A DNA stretch of 64,000 bases from Roseitalea sp. (GTDB lineage Bacteria; Pseudomonadota; Alphaproteobacteria; Rhizobiales; Rhizobiaceae), in assembly GCA_017642895.1 (NCBI GenBank), contig JAEPON010000001.1, positions 368,006 to 432,005 of the forward strand. The letters are read 5' to 3'. Below, piece by piece: positions 1 through 7,825 of this stretch. Each line of letters opens with the position of its first letter. Positions within the stretch are counted from its first letter, which is position 1. Made by a program: the position numbers and the translations under genes. The notes beneath the pieces were generated by a model. It saw only the letters and a program-made list of their open reading frames with translations. It made no database searches and had not been told where the DNA came from.

Positions 1-264
1 ACCGATGGGCCAGCCAGGGATGCGGTGCTCGAGGGCGACGATCTGGCCTATGCACGCGCCGCGTTCGATTGTCTGCCCGACGGCGAAGCGGACGCCACCC
101 TGTGGAAGCGCTGGACCGAGGCGGCCAAGGCGCATTCGGGCCGCAAGGGCAGGGCGTTGTTCATGCCGTTGCGCATCGCGCTTACGGGAAGGGCGTGGGG
201 ACCGGATTTGTCAGATCTATTGCCCCTTCTGGGTCGGGAAGAAATTCTCCGCCGACGACCCTGA
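1..264 (+). CDS. gltX: Glutamate--tRNA ligase, C-terminal fragment
   Basis: Only the last 87 codons lie in the window; the 5' part is cut off by the left edge. The reading frame is open from base 1. It ends with the conserved C-terminal helix bundle of bacterial GltX, recognisable by GRKGRALFMPLRIALTG and the closing LLPLLGRE motif that contacts the tRNA anticodon region. The enzyme charges tRNA-Glu in the cytoplasm. The catalytic Rossmann domain (HIGH/KMSKS) is outside the window. The last 83 bases overlap the convergent DUF2865 gene. Assignment rests on the very characteristic C-terminal motif; which of the two GltX copies common in this group cannot be told. Confidence 0.88.
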   Translation, partial: TDGPARDAVLEGDDLAYARAAFDCLPDGEADATLWKRWTEAAKAHSGRKGRALFMPLRIALTGRAWGPDLSDLLPLLGREEILRRRP

Positions 265-1303
265 TCCGGTCGCGGCTGCCGGCCACATCGTAGATTTCGC
301 CAACGCTCACGGAGCGGGCTATGTCGGTCATTCGGCCGACCGTGAGCCCCTGGGCGGTGTTGGCGCGGGTTTCGGGGTCGGCGGCAAGATCGGGGCGGAA
401 GCGGGGTGGCGGCACGCGCGCCGGCTCTTCTTCTGCCTGTGCCGGCGGCTCTTCGCCGGGGCGCGGTGTGACGCCCTCTATGCCGATCAGGCTGGTGTTG
501 GCGCGCCCGCATGTGCAGGTCTCGCTGCGTTTGCGTTCCCGGAAATCGAATGCCGTTGCAAGGTCGGTGTAGGGTGTGCCGTCGAGCGCGGTCATGTTTT
601 GCGGCCCGTCATCGTCGCCGCTGCGGTGGGTGAAGAGCATGGTCGGCGCAGCCGGGCAAAGCGCCGCGCAGATGGCCTTGTCACGCTCGAAATTGTCGGT
701 GTTGGTCGCAAACGATATGGGGAAGAAATAGCCGTCACAGGTACGCACGCACAACGTCCGGTGTTCGCCGGCGAATGAAGGCTGGCTTGGCCTTGCCGGT
801 GCCGGTCTGGCCGCTTGCGACCGGTTCGGGCGGGCGCGCGTCAGCGTGCCGGTGTCGCGCCGCACCGAAGCCGTGCGCGTGGGCTCGCGACGGCGGCACG
901 CACGCTGGACGGCGCGTTCGAGACGCTGGACTTCGCGCCGCGACGCGCCGCCGCGATTGCGGTCGCGCACGCGTTGCAACTGCATCAGATTGGCCTGCAT
1001 CTGGTTGATGGTCGAGCCGAGCGACCGGCATTGACGGCTGCCGGACTGGCGGCAACCCTGGCGGCTGTACATGCGCTGCGCCTTGGTCAACTCGCGCTGC
1101 TGGCGCCTGGCGGCATCGGCGTAGCGGCGGTACTCGGCGCGATTGCCGCTTCCTCGCCTTGCGCTGGCCAATTGCGGTTGGAGGCTGCTGCACGACTGGG
1201 CATGCGCGGGCGGCGAGGACGCCGCCGTCAACGCAGCAAGGCCGACGGCGATCGCCGCAGCGGCCAACCCTGCCAGGCACATGCTCCAAACCCGGTGCAC
1301 CAT
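182..1303 (-). CDS. DUF2865 domain secreted protein
   Basis: Predicted exported protein of unknown function. I chose the ATG at 1303 (373 aa) because a hydrophobic signal peptide ending in AHAQ follows at once; an upstream in-frame ATG at 1357 adds 18 residues. After a Cys- and Arg-rich, probably coiled central region, the C-terminal half carries the DUF2865 core: a VCVRTCDGYFFPIS block with paired cysteines, an ALCP motif and a CTCGR motif. The protein ends with the typical FLPDPEGAIDL segment. These families are largely confined to Rhizobiales and have no established function. The 3' end overlaps gltX tail to tail by 83 bp, unusual but supported because both C-termini match their families. 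Confidence 0.85.
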   Translation of the reverse strand: MVHRVWSMCLAGLAAAAIAVGLAALTAASSPPAHAQSCSSLQPQLASARRGSGNRAEYRRYADAARRQQRELTKAQRMYSRQGCRQSGSRQCRSLGSTINQMQANLMQLQRVRDRNRGGASRREVQRLERAVQRACRRREPTRTASVRRDTGTLTRARPNRSQAARPAPARPSQPSFAGEHRTLCVRTCDGYFFPISFATNTDNFERDKAICAALCPAAPTMLFTHRSGDDDGPQNMTALDGTPYTDLATAFDFRERKRSETCTCGRANTSLIGIEGVTPRPGEEPPAQAEEEPARVPPPRFRPDLAADPETRANTAQGLTVGRMTDIARSVSVGEIYDVAGSRDRIRVVGGEFLPDPEGAIDLTNPVPTPFP

Positions 1304-1407
1304 CAACGCAACACCCCAACCTGCCAACCGTGTGGCAGAAACACCATGCCGCTTCATTAAGCGGCGGGGGCCAGCATGTCTTGTGCAAGCTGAATTTACG
1401 ATGAACG

Positions 1408-3756
1408 TTAACGGGAGGTGACCTGAGTTTGTGCATCGGCCCTGATTTGGGCGGCCGCCTGCGCGGCTTCCACGGCGGCGATTGCGGTCATGTTGACGAC
1501 ACCGCGCGAGGTCACCGATGTCGTCAGCACATGCGCGGGACGTTGGGTTCCCAGAAGGATGGGGCCGACATGCAGCGCGTCGGTCATCGACTTGACCGCA
1601 TTTAAGGTGATGTTGGCGGCATCCAGGTTGGGAAAGACGAGAAGGTTGGCTTCACCCTCCAAAATGGAATGCGGCAGCACGCGCGCGCGCAAGTCGGGGT
1701 TCAGCGCGCTGTCGGCATGCATTTCGCCATCGACGCACAGGTCCGGCCGTGCACCATGCAGCATTTCAACGGCGTGCCGCATCTTGGCCGCCGACGCGCT
1801 GTCCCGCGAGCCGAAATTGGAGTGCGACAGCAGGGCTGCCTTGGGTTCGACGCCAAAACGCTGGATTTCCTCGGCGGCGAGAAGCGTCATCTCGGCCAGC
1901 TCTTCGGCGGTCGGCTCGATCGAGACATAGGTGTCGGTGAAGAAGGTCATGCCGTTGCCCGAGATCAGCAGCGACAGCGCGGACAGATCGCGCGCACCCT
2001 TGCGCACGCCGACGATGGATCGCACGGTGCGCAAGTGCCGCTCATAGCGGCCGTCGAGGCCGCAGATCATCGCATCGGCCTCGTCGCGCATCAGCGCGAT
2101 CGCCGAGATGACGGTGGCGTTGGTCCGCACCAGCGTGCGGGCATAGTCTGGCGTGAAGCCCTGCCGGCCGCCGATCGCGATCAGATGATCGACATAGTCG
2201 CGATAGCGCGGATCGTTCTCGGGATTGACCAGTTCGAAATCCCGGTCGGGCCGGATGCGCAGCCCGTAGCGTTTCAGCCGCGCTTCGACCACATCCGGGC
2301 GGCCGACCAGGACCGGTTCGGCGATGCGGTCTTCCAGAACGATCTGGGCGGCGCGCAGCACGCGCTCGTCCTCGCCGTCGGCGTAGATGATCTTGTGCGT
2401 GGCGCCGGCCTGCGCCGACGAGATCACCGGCTTCATGACAAGGCCCGAGCGGAAGACGAACCGGTTCAGCCGGTCGCGATAGGCGTTCATGTCGTCGATC
2501 GGACGCGCGGCGACGCCGCTTTCCATCGCCGCCCTGGCGACAGCGGGTGCAATGCGCAGGATCAGCCGTTGGTCGAAGGGGGAGGGGATCAGATAGTCGG
2601 GTCCGAAGATCGGTGTTTCGCCCGAATAGGCGCGGGCGGCGATGTCGGATGGCTCCTCGCGGGCAAGCTGCGCTATGGCGGTGACCGCGGCCGCCTTCAT
2701 CGCCTCATTGATCGTCCGCGCGCCGCAGTCCAGTGCTCCGCGAAAGATGTAAGGAAAACACAGGACATTGTTGACCTGATTGGGAAAATCGGACCTGCCC
2801 GTACAGATCATCGCATCGGGCCGCGCGGCGCGGGCCGCATCGGGCATGATTTCGGGAACCGGGTTGGCGAGGGCCATGATCAGCGGGTTTTTCGCCATTT
2901 TGGCAAGATATTCGGGCTTGAGCACGCCGGCGGCACTCAGACCGAGGAACACGTCCGCGCCATCGATCGCCTGTTCCAGCGTCCGGTGTTCGGTTTTGCG
3001 GGCAAAGACCGCCTTCCAGCGGTCGATCTCGCCGGGCCGTCCGTCATGGACCACGCCATCAATGTCGGTGACGATAATGTTGTCGAGGCCGGCGCCGAGC
3101 GAGACGAGCAGGTTGAGGCAGGCGAGCGCCGCCGCGCCCGCGCCCGACGTGACGATCTTCGCCGTTTCGATCGACTTGCCCGCCAGTTCCAGCCCGTTGA
3201 GGATGCCGGCGGCGACGATGATCGCCGTGCCGTGCTGGTCGTCATGGAAGACCGGAATGCCCATCTTCTCGCGCAATTGTTCCTCGACCTCGAAACACTC
3301 GGGCGACTTGATGTCTTCCAGATTGATGCCGCCAAAGGTGGGCTCGAGCGCCGAGATGACATCGACCATGCGATCGACGCCGGGCGCATCGATTTCGATG
3401 TCGAACACGTCGATGCCGGCGAATTTCTTGAAGAGCACGGCCTTGCCCTCCATGACCGGCTTTGAGGCGAGCGGACCGATGTTGCCAAGGCCCAGCACGG
3501 CCGAGCCGTTGGAGACGACCGCGACCAGATTGGCGCGCGCGGTGTAGTCGGCGGCCCGTGCCGGTTCGGCGGCGATCGCAAGGCACGGCGCGGCGACGCC
3601 CGGCGAATAGGCAAGCGCGAGGTCGCGCTGGTTGCCCAGCGGCTTTGTCGCGCGGATTTCCAGCTTTCCGGGGACCGGACTCTGGTGGAAGAAAAGCGCG
3701 TTCTCGTCGATGTCGGAAGGCACCGACTTCTTCGCTGTGTCCGTCTCGCCACTCAT
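1408..3756 (-). CDS. maeB: NADP-dependent malic enzyme fused to phosphotransacetylase-like domain
   Basis: Oxidatively decarboxylates malate to pyruvate, linking C4 acids to pyruvate/acetyl-CoA and NAD(P)H supply. The start at 3756 (782 aa) was chosen over the longer frame because GGAGGGG lies just upstream and the length fits the 760-780 aa family of large malic enzymes. The N-terminal malic domain has the catalytic Tyr50 in LALAYSPGVA, the metal-binding FHDDQHGTA segment and glycine-rich nucleotide-binding loops. The C-terminal half (from about residue 440) is a PTA-like domain that in this family is thought regulatory rather than catalytic. Rhizobia often have two such enzymes (NAD-type Dme and NADP-type Tme); which one this is cannot be decided by eye. 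It is transcribed alone. Confidence 0.93.
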   Translation of the reverse strand: MSGETDTAKKSVPSDIDENALFFHQSPVPGKLEIRATKPLGNQRDLALAYSPGVAAPCLAIAAEPARAADYTARANLVAVVSNGSAVLGLGNIGPLASKPVMEGKAVLFKKFAGIDVFDIEIDAPGVDRMVDVISALEPTFGGINLEDIKSPECFEVEEQLREKMGIPVFHDDQHGTAIIVAAGILNGLELAGKSIETAKIVTSGAGAAALACLNLLVSLGAGLDNIIVTDIDGVVHDGRPGEIDRWKAVFARKTEHRTLEQAIDGADVFLGLSAAGVLKPEYLAKMAKNPLIMALANPVPEIMPDAARAARPDAMICTGRSDFPNQVNNVLCFPYIFRGALDCGARTINEAMKAAAVTAIAQLAREEPSDIAARAYSGETPIFGPDYLIPSPFDQRLILRIAPAVARAAMESGVAARPIDDMNAYRDRLNRFVFRSGLVMKPVISSAQAGATHKIIYADGEDERVLRAAQIVLEDRIAEPVLVGRPDVVEARLKRYGLRIRPDRDFELVNPENDPRYRDYVDHLIAIGGRQGFTPDYARTLVRTNATVISAIALMRDEADAMICGLDGRYERHLRTVRSIVGVRKGARDLSALSLLISGNGMTFFTDTYVSIEPTAEELAEMTLLAAEEIQRFGVEPKAALLSHSNFGSRDSASAAKMRHAVEMLHGARPDLCVDGEMHADSALNPDLRARVLPHSILEGEANLLVFPNLDAANITLNAVKSMTDALHVGPILLGTQRPAHVLTTSVTSRGVVNMTAIAAVEAAQAAAQIRADAQTQVTSR

Positions 3757-3838
3757 GGCCGCCCCTCCCGGTTTTCGTTTTTGCCCAAGCGGTAGACCAA
3801 TGCGGCGGTCGGGACAATTCGTTGCGGCCGAAAAGCGC

Positions 3839-4621
3839 TCAAAACGCGCTTTGATAGACACCGCCATCGAGCCGGATGTTCTGGCCGGTGATGTAGCCGG
3901 CATGGGTCGAGCACAGGAACGCGCAGGTGGCGCCGAACTCGTCGGGCGTTCCGAGGCGGCCGGCGGGTATGGCTGCGATCTGGCGGGCCTTTTCCTCGTC
4001 GAGGTCCGCGCCACGCTTGTCGGCGGCATAGACCATGGTCTGGCGGATGCGGTCGGTGTCGATCTTGCCTGGCAGGATGTTGTTGATCGTCACATTGCTT
4101 CCGGCAACCGACCGGGCGATGCCGGCCAGAAACGCGGTCAGCCCGGCGCGCGCACCCGATGACAGGTCGAGCCCCAGGATCGGCTGATAGACCGACAGCG
4201 AGGTGATGTTGACGATCCGGCCGAAGCCGCGTTCGGCCATGCCGTCGATCGTTCGCTGGATCAGTTCGATCGGCGTGACCATGTTTTGCGTCACGCCATC
4301 GAGCAGCGCTTGGCGATCCAGTTCACGAAAATCGCGCAGGGCCGGTCCGCCATTGTTGTTGACCAGTATGTCGGGCTTCGGACAGGCGTTCAGCAGGGCG
4401 TCCTGGGTCTCGGGGTCCGATACGCTGCCGAGCACGACATCGACCGTCACACCGTGGGCGCGCAGGTCGGCGGCCGTCTTTTCGGTGACGTCCGCGTTGC
4501 GGCCATTGATCACCAGATTGACGCCCTCGCGGGCCAGCGCCTCGGCGCAGCCGCGCCCCAGCCCGCGGCTCGATGCGCACACGATCGCGTTCTTGCCCTT
4601 CAATCCCAGATCCATGCTCAT
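3839..4621 (-). CDS. Atypical SDR-family oxidoreductase (BKR-like, degenerate active site)
   Basis: A 260-residue Rossmann-fold protein of the short-chain dehydrogenase/reductase family. The N-terminal cofactor loop is CASSRGLGRG instead of the usual TGxxxGIG, NNNGGP replaces NNAG, and the active-site helix reads LSSGARAGL where canonical members have YSASKAAL. The catalytic Tyr is therefore Ser and the Lys is Arg. A known beta-ketoacyl-reductase-like SDR subgroup has the same imperfect motifs; its substrate is unknown. The C-terminal ITGQNIRLDGG segment is normal. The neighbours (malic enzyme, dipeptide epimerase) give no pathway hint. It may be catalytically altered or non-reductive; it should not be read as FabG. 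Confidence 0.85.
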   Translation of the reverse strand: MSMDLGLKGKNAIVCASSRGLGRGCAEALAREGVNLVINGRNADVTEKTAADLRAHGVTVDVVLGSVSDPETQDALLNACPKPDILVNNNGGPALRDFRELDRQALLDGVTQNMVTPIELIQRTIDGMAERGFGRIVNITSLSVYQPILGLDLSSGARAGLTAFLAGIARSVAGSNVTINNILPGKIDTDRIRQTMVYAADKRGADLDEEKARQIAAIPAGRLGTPDEFGATCAFLCSTHAGYITGQNIRLDGGVYQSAF

Positions 4622-4705
4622 CCTCCCGGTTTGGCGGCCTTTGTTTATCGAAATGACCTAAACGATTGCCGGCCAGCGTCAACGTCGGTTTTTGAGGCCA
4701 GGATC

Positions 4706-5707
4706 CTAGCCCCAAAGGGCGGGTTCGGGCGGGGAAACCGTGCTACCATAATAGTGGAGCGCCGGCTTGCGGTCACGGGCCAGCAGCAGTGGGCCGTCCA
4801 GGTCGATGAAATCGGCATCCTGGGCCAGGAGCACGGCCGGCGCCATGGCCAGCGAGGTGCCGACCATGCAGCCCACCATGACGCCAAAGCCCATCGTGCG
4901 CGCCTTGTCGCGCATCGCCAGCGCCTCGGTCAGCCCGCCCGCTTTGTCGAGCTTGATGTTGACCACATCGTAGAGCCTGCCGAGCGTGTCGAGGTCGGCG
5001 CTCGTGTGGGCGCTTTCGTCGGCGCAGACCGGCACCGGATGCGGGATATGGGCAAGAATGTCGTCCTTGCCAACGGGCAGCGGTTGTTCCACCAGGGCGA
5101 TGTGAAGCCGCGCGGCTTCCTCCATCATCGCGATGAGATTGTCTTCGCGCCAGGATTCGTTGGCATCGACAACGATCCGTGCGTCGCGCGCATTGGCCGT
5201 CACCGCGTGCATGCGGGCAATATCATCGTCGTCGCCGCCCAACTTCATTTTCAGAAGGTGCCGCTTGTTGGCCGCGCGGGCCGCGTCGGCCATGTTTTCG
5301 GGCGTGTCCAGCGACAAGGTCAACGCCGTTTCGACCGGGCGCGGCGGATGCCGGCACACAAGAGTGTGCACGCGGGCAGCGGACCGTTTGGCCCCCAGAT
5401 CCCAAAGCGCGCAATCGACCGCGTTGCGCGCCGCGCCCGGCGGCAATGCCGCCGCCAGGGTGATGCGCAGATCCTCGCATGCGGCCGATGCATCCAGGGG
5501 CGTCAGCGCTTCCAACTGGGCGATCACGCCGTCGATCGTCTCGTCATAGCGCGCGTAGGGCACGCATTCCCCCTGGCCGGAATGCGTGCCGTCATCGAGC
5601 GTACACGCGACGACATGCGCGTGGGTGCGCTCGCCGCGCGCGATCCGGAAACGGCCGTCAATGGGAAAGGTTTCGGCGCGTGCGATCAGCGAGAGCGAGT
5701 CCGGCAT
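4706..5707 (-). CDS. L-Ala-D/L-Glu (dipeptide) epimerase
   Basis: Enolase-superfamily enzyme of the muconate-lactonizing subgroup that epimerises L-Ala-D-Glu to L-Ala-L-Glu, allowing murein tripeptide-derived dipeptides to be recycled. The 333-aa frame starts at 5707 with a nearby AAGGAAA; an in-frame ATG at 5737 is an alternative. The acid/base lysine lies in the KMKLG segment, the metal ligands in VVDANES, VEQPL and CADES, and the second catalytic lysine in NIKLDKAGG, all in the expected order. It is divergent from the Mla operon with 144 bp between start codons, which should hold both promoters. Recycling of peptidoglycan fits the NagZ and amidase genes elsewhere in the window. Confidence 0.85.
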   Translation of the reverse strand: MPDSLSLIARAETFPIDGRFRIARGERTHAHVVACTLDDGTHSGQGECVPYARYDETIDGVIAQLEALTPLDASAACEDLRITLAAALPPGAARNAVDCALWDLGAKRSAARVHTLVCRHPPRPVETALTLSLDTPENMADAARAANKRHLLKMKLGGDDDDIARMHAVTANARDARIVVDANESWREDNLIAMMEEAARLHIALVEQPLPVGKDDILAHIPHPVPVCADESAHTSADLDTLGRLYDVVNIKLDKAGGLTEALAMRDKARTMGFGVMVGCMVGTSLAMAPAVLLAQDADFIDLDGPLLLARDRKPALHYYGSTVSPPEPALWG

Positions 5708-5851
5708 GGGCAGGTTTCCTTGAACGGGTTGAACCATCGTGTCCGGCATACGCCTGCGGGCGCCCATTGCGCAACGCAACGAAGGATGTGTATGGGGCCA
5801 GCGGTTGCCTTTGAGGCTGACGAAGGCGTTTGCAGGCGCTAGAACACTGAC

Positions 5852-7036
5852 ATGACGTTGGTCGAAGACGAGGAGTTTGCGCATCCGCGCGGCGCATTGG
5901 ATGCGCTGCCGAGGGTCGATGTCGATCGCGCCGATGACGGTCCCGTTTTGCGTCTGGCTGGCGCCTGGCTGACGGCGACGGTCGGCACGGTTGATGCCGA
6001 TCTGACCGCGGCGATCAAGGCGGTGGGCGATGAAGGCACGCTCAGGATCGATGCCAGCGACGTTGGGCATCTCGACACGGCCGGTGCATGGCTGATCGTG
6101 CGCACCATGCGCATCGCGCAAGCGCGCAATCAGCCGGTGCGGCTGAGCGGTTTGAACAAGGGCGCACAGCCTCTGGTCGACGAGGTCGCCGAAAACGTGG
6201 CGCGGCCGGAAGCGCCCCCCGACGCCAAAAATGGCGGGCCGGCGGCCATCCTTGCGACCATCGGGCACTATGTGTGGGATTTGCGCCGCGATGCGACGAT
6301 GGGCCTGCACATGCTGGGCGCAGCGGTTCGCGGCAGCCAGATGAAATCGGGCCACCGCAATTCGATGGCGTGGGCACCGGTCATCAACCAGATCGACCGT
6401 ATGGGCGTTCGGGCCATCCCGATCATCGTCCTGATGTCGACCATCATCGGGGCGATCATTGCCCAGCAGGGCGCCTTCCAGTTGCGTTACTTCGGCGCCG
6501 AAATCTTCGTTGTCGATCTGGTGGCGATCCTCGTCCTGCGCGAAATCGGCGTTCTTCTGACCGCCATCATGATCGCCGGCCGGTCAGGCAGCGCCATCAC
6601 CGCCGAGATCGGCTCGATGAAGATGCGCGAGGAAGTGGATGCGCTCACCGTGATCGGGCTCAATCCGATCGGCGTTCTGGTCTTTCCGCGTCTGGTTGCG
6701 CTGGTGATCGGCCTGCCGCTCCTGACCCTGATCGCCAATTTCTCCGCGCTCGCGGGCGCGATGTTCGTCGCCCAGGCCTATTCGGGCATCAATCCCGAGG
6801 CGTTCATTCTCAGGATGCGCGATGCGATCGACATGACGACCTTCTTGGCCGGCATCATCAAGGCGCCCTTCATGGCGATCATTATCGGCATCATCGCCTC
6901 CGTGGAGGGCATGAAGGTGGGCGGCAGCGCCGAATCCCTCGGGGCCCGCGTGACGGCGTCCGTGGTCAAGGCGATCTTTGTGGTCATCGTCGTCGACGGG
7001 CTGTTCGCGATGTTCTTTGCGGCAATCGATTTCTGA
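5852..7036 (+). CDS. mlaE: Mla-type ABC transporter permease with N-terminal STAS domain
   Basis: Inner-membrane permease of an MCE/Mla phospholipid transport system (394 aa). The first ~115 residues form a STAS-like regulatory domain (the DVGHLDTAGAWLIVRTM stretch resembles anti-sigma-antagonist folds). The remainder is the MlaE permease with about five to six hydrophobic segments and the family-typical EIGSMKMREEVDALTVIG loop and EGMKVGGSAESLG segment that couple to the ATPase. STAS-permease fusions are common in alphaproteobacteria, where Gammaproteobacteria have a separate MlaB. It is the first gene of a four-gene operon; its stop overlaps the mlaF start (TGATG). Confidence 0.92.
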   Translation: MTLVEDEEFAHPRGALDALPRVDVDRADDGPVLRLAGAWLTATVGTVDADLTAAIKAVGDEGTLRIDASDVGHLDTAGAWLIVRTMRIAQARNQPVRLSGLNKGAQPLVDEVAENVARPEAPPDAKNGGPAAILATIGHYVWDLRRDATMGLHMLGAAVRGSQMKSGHRNSMAWAPVINQIDRMGVRAIPIIVLMSTIIGAIIAQQGAFQLRYFGAEIFVVDLVAILVLREIGVLLTAIMIAGRSGSAITAEIGSMKMREEVDALTVIGLNPIGVLVFPRLVALVIGLPLLTLIANFSALAGAMFVAQAYSGINPEAFILRMRDAIDMTTFLAGIIKAPFMAIIIGIIASVEGMKVGGSAESLGARVTASVVKAIFVVIVVDGLFAMFFAAIDF

Positions 7037-7812
7037 TGGCGCCGGGCAGCGACATCATCCTGAGCGTGCGCGACATGCAGGTGCGCTTCGGCAGCAATGT
7101 CGTTCTGGACGGGCTCGATCTCGACGTTCGCCGCGGCGAAATCCTGGGCTTTGTCGGCGCGTCGGGTACGGGCAAATCGGTGCTGATGCGCGCGATCCTG
7201 GGTCTGACGCCCCGACAGGGCGGCCGGATATCGATCTTCGGGCACGATCTTGCCGCGGTCGATGAAGATGAGCGCATCCTGATCGACATGCGCATGGGCG
7301 TGCTGTTTCAGCACGGGGCGTTGTTCTCGGCGCTGACGGTTGCGGAAAATGTCGAGGTGCCGATGCGCGAATATGTCCGGCTGCCGCCGAAACTGATGCG
7401 CGAGTTGGCAATCGTCAAACTGGAAATGGTCGGCCTGAAACCGGCCGATGGCGACAAACATCCGTCCGAACTGTCCGGCGGCATGATCAAGCGGGCGGCG
7501 CTGGCGCGTGCCCTGTCCCTCGACCCGGACATCGTGTTTCTGGACGAGCCCACATCGGGGCTCGATCCGATCGGTGCGGCCGAGTTCGACGAACTGATCG
7601 CCAAATTGCGCGACACGATGGGCCTGACTGTCTACATGGTCACGCACGATCTCGACAGCCTTTTCACCGTCGCCGACCGGATCGCGGTGCTCGGCGAGGG
7701 CAAGGTCATCGCGGCCGGGCCATTGTCTGCGATGCTGGAGCATGACAATGCCTGGATAAAATCCTATTTCCGTGGCAAGCGGGCAAGGCACATTCCCGCA
7801 AGGGCAGAGTAG
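7036..7812 (+). CDS. mlaF: Mla-type ABC transporter ATP-binding protein
   Basis: Cytoplasmic ATPase (258 aa) energising lipid movement by the MlaE permease. It has Walker A GASGTGKS, Q-loop in LFQHGALF, ABC signature LSGGMIKR, Walker B DIVFLDEPTSGLDP and the H-loop THDLDS. The SGGMIKR form of the signature (with Met-Ile-Lys) is characteristic of the Mla/Ttg2A subfamily rather than nutrient importers. The ATG at 7036 overlaps the last base of mlaE, indicating translational coupling. A longer upstream open frame in this phase is only a shadow of mlaE. Confidence 0.94.
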   Translation: MAPGSDIILSVRDMQVRFGSNVVLDGLDLDVRRGEILGFVGASGTGKSVLMRAILGLTPRQGGRISIFGHDLAAVDEDERILIDMRMGVLFQHGALFSALTVAENVEVPMREYVRLPPKLMRELAIVKLEMVGLKPADGDKHPSELSGGMIKRAALARALSLDPDIVFLDEPTSGLDPIGAAEFDELIAKLRDTMGLTVYMVTHDLDSLFTVADRIAVLGEGKVIAAGPLSAMLEHDNAWIKSYFRGKRARHIPARAE

Positions 7813-7825
7813 GCGCTGGAACAAC

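Noticed and set aside
4323..4715. 130-aa minus-strand frame overlapping the SDR gene
   Set aside because: A shifted-frame shadow of the SDR coding sequence with Arg-rich composition.
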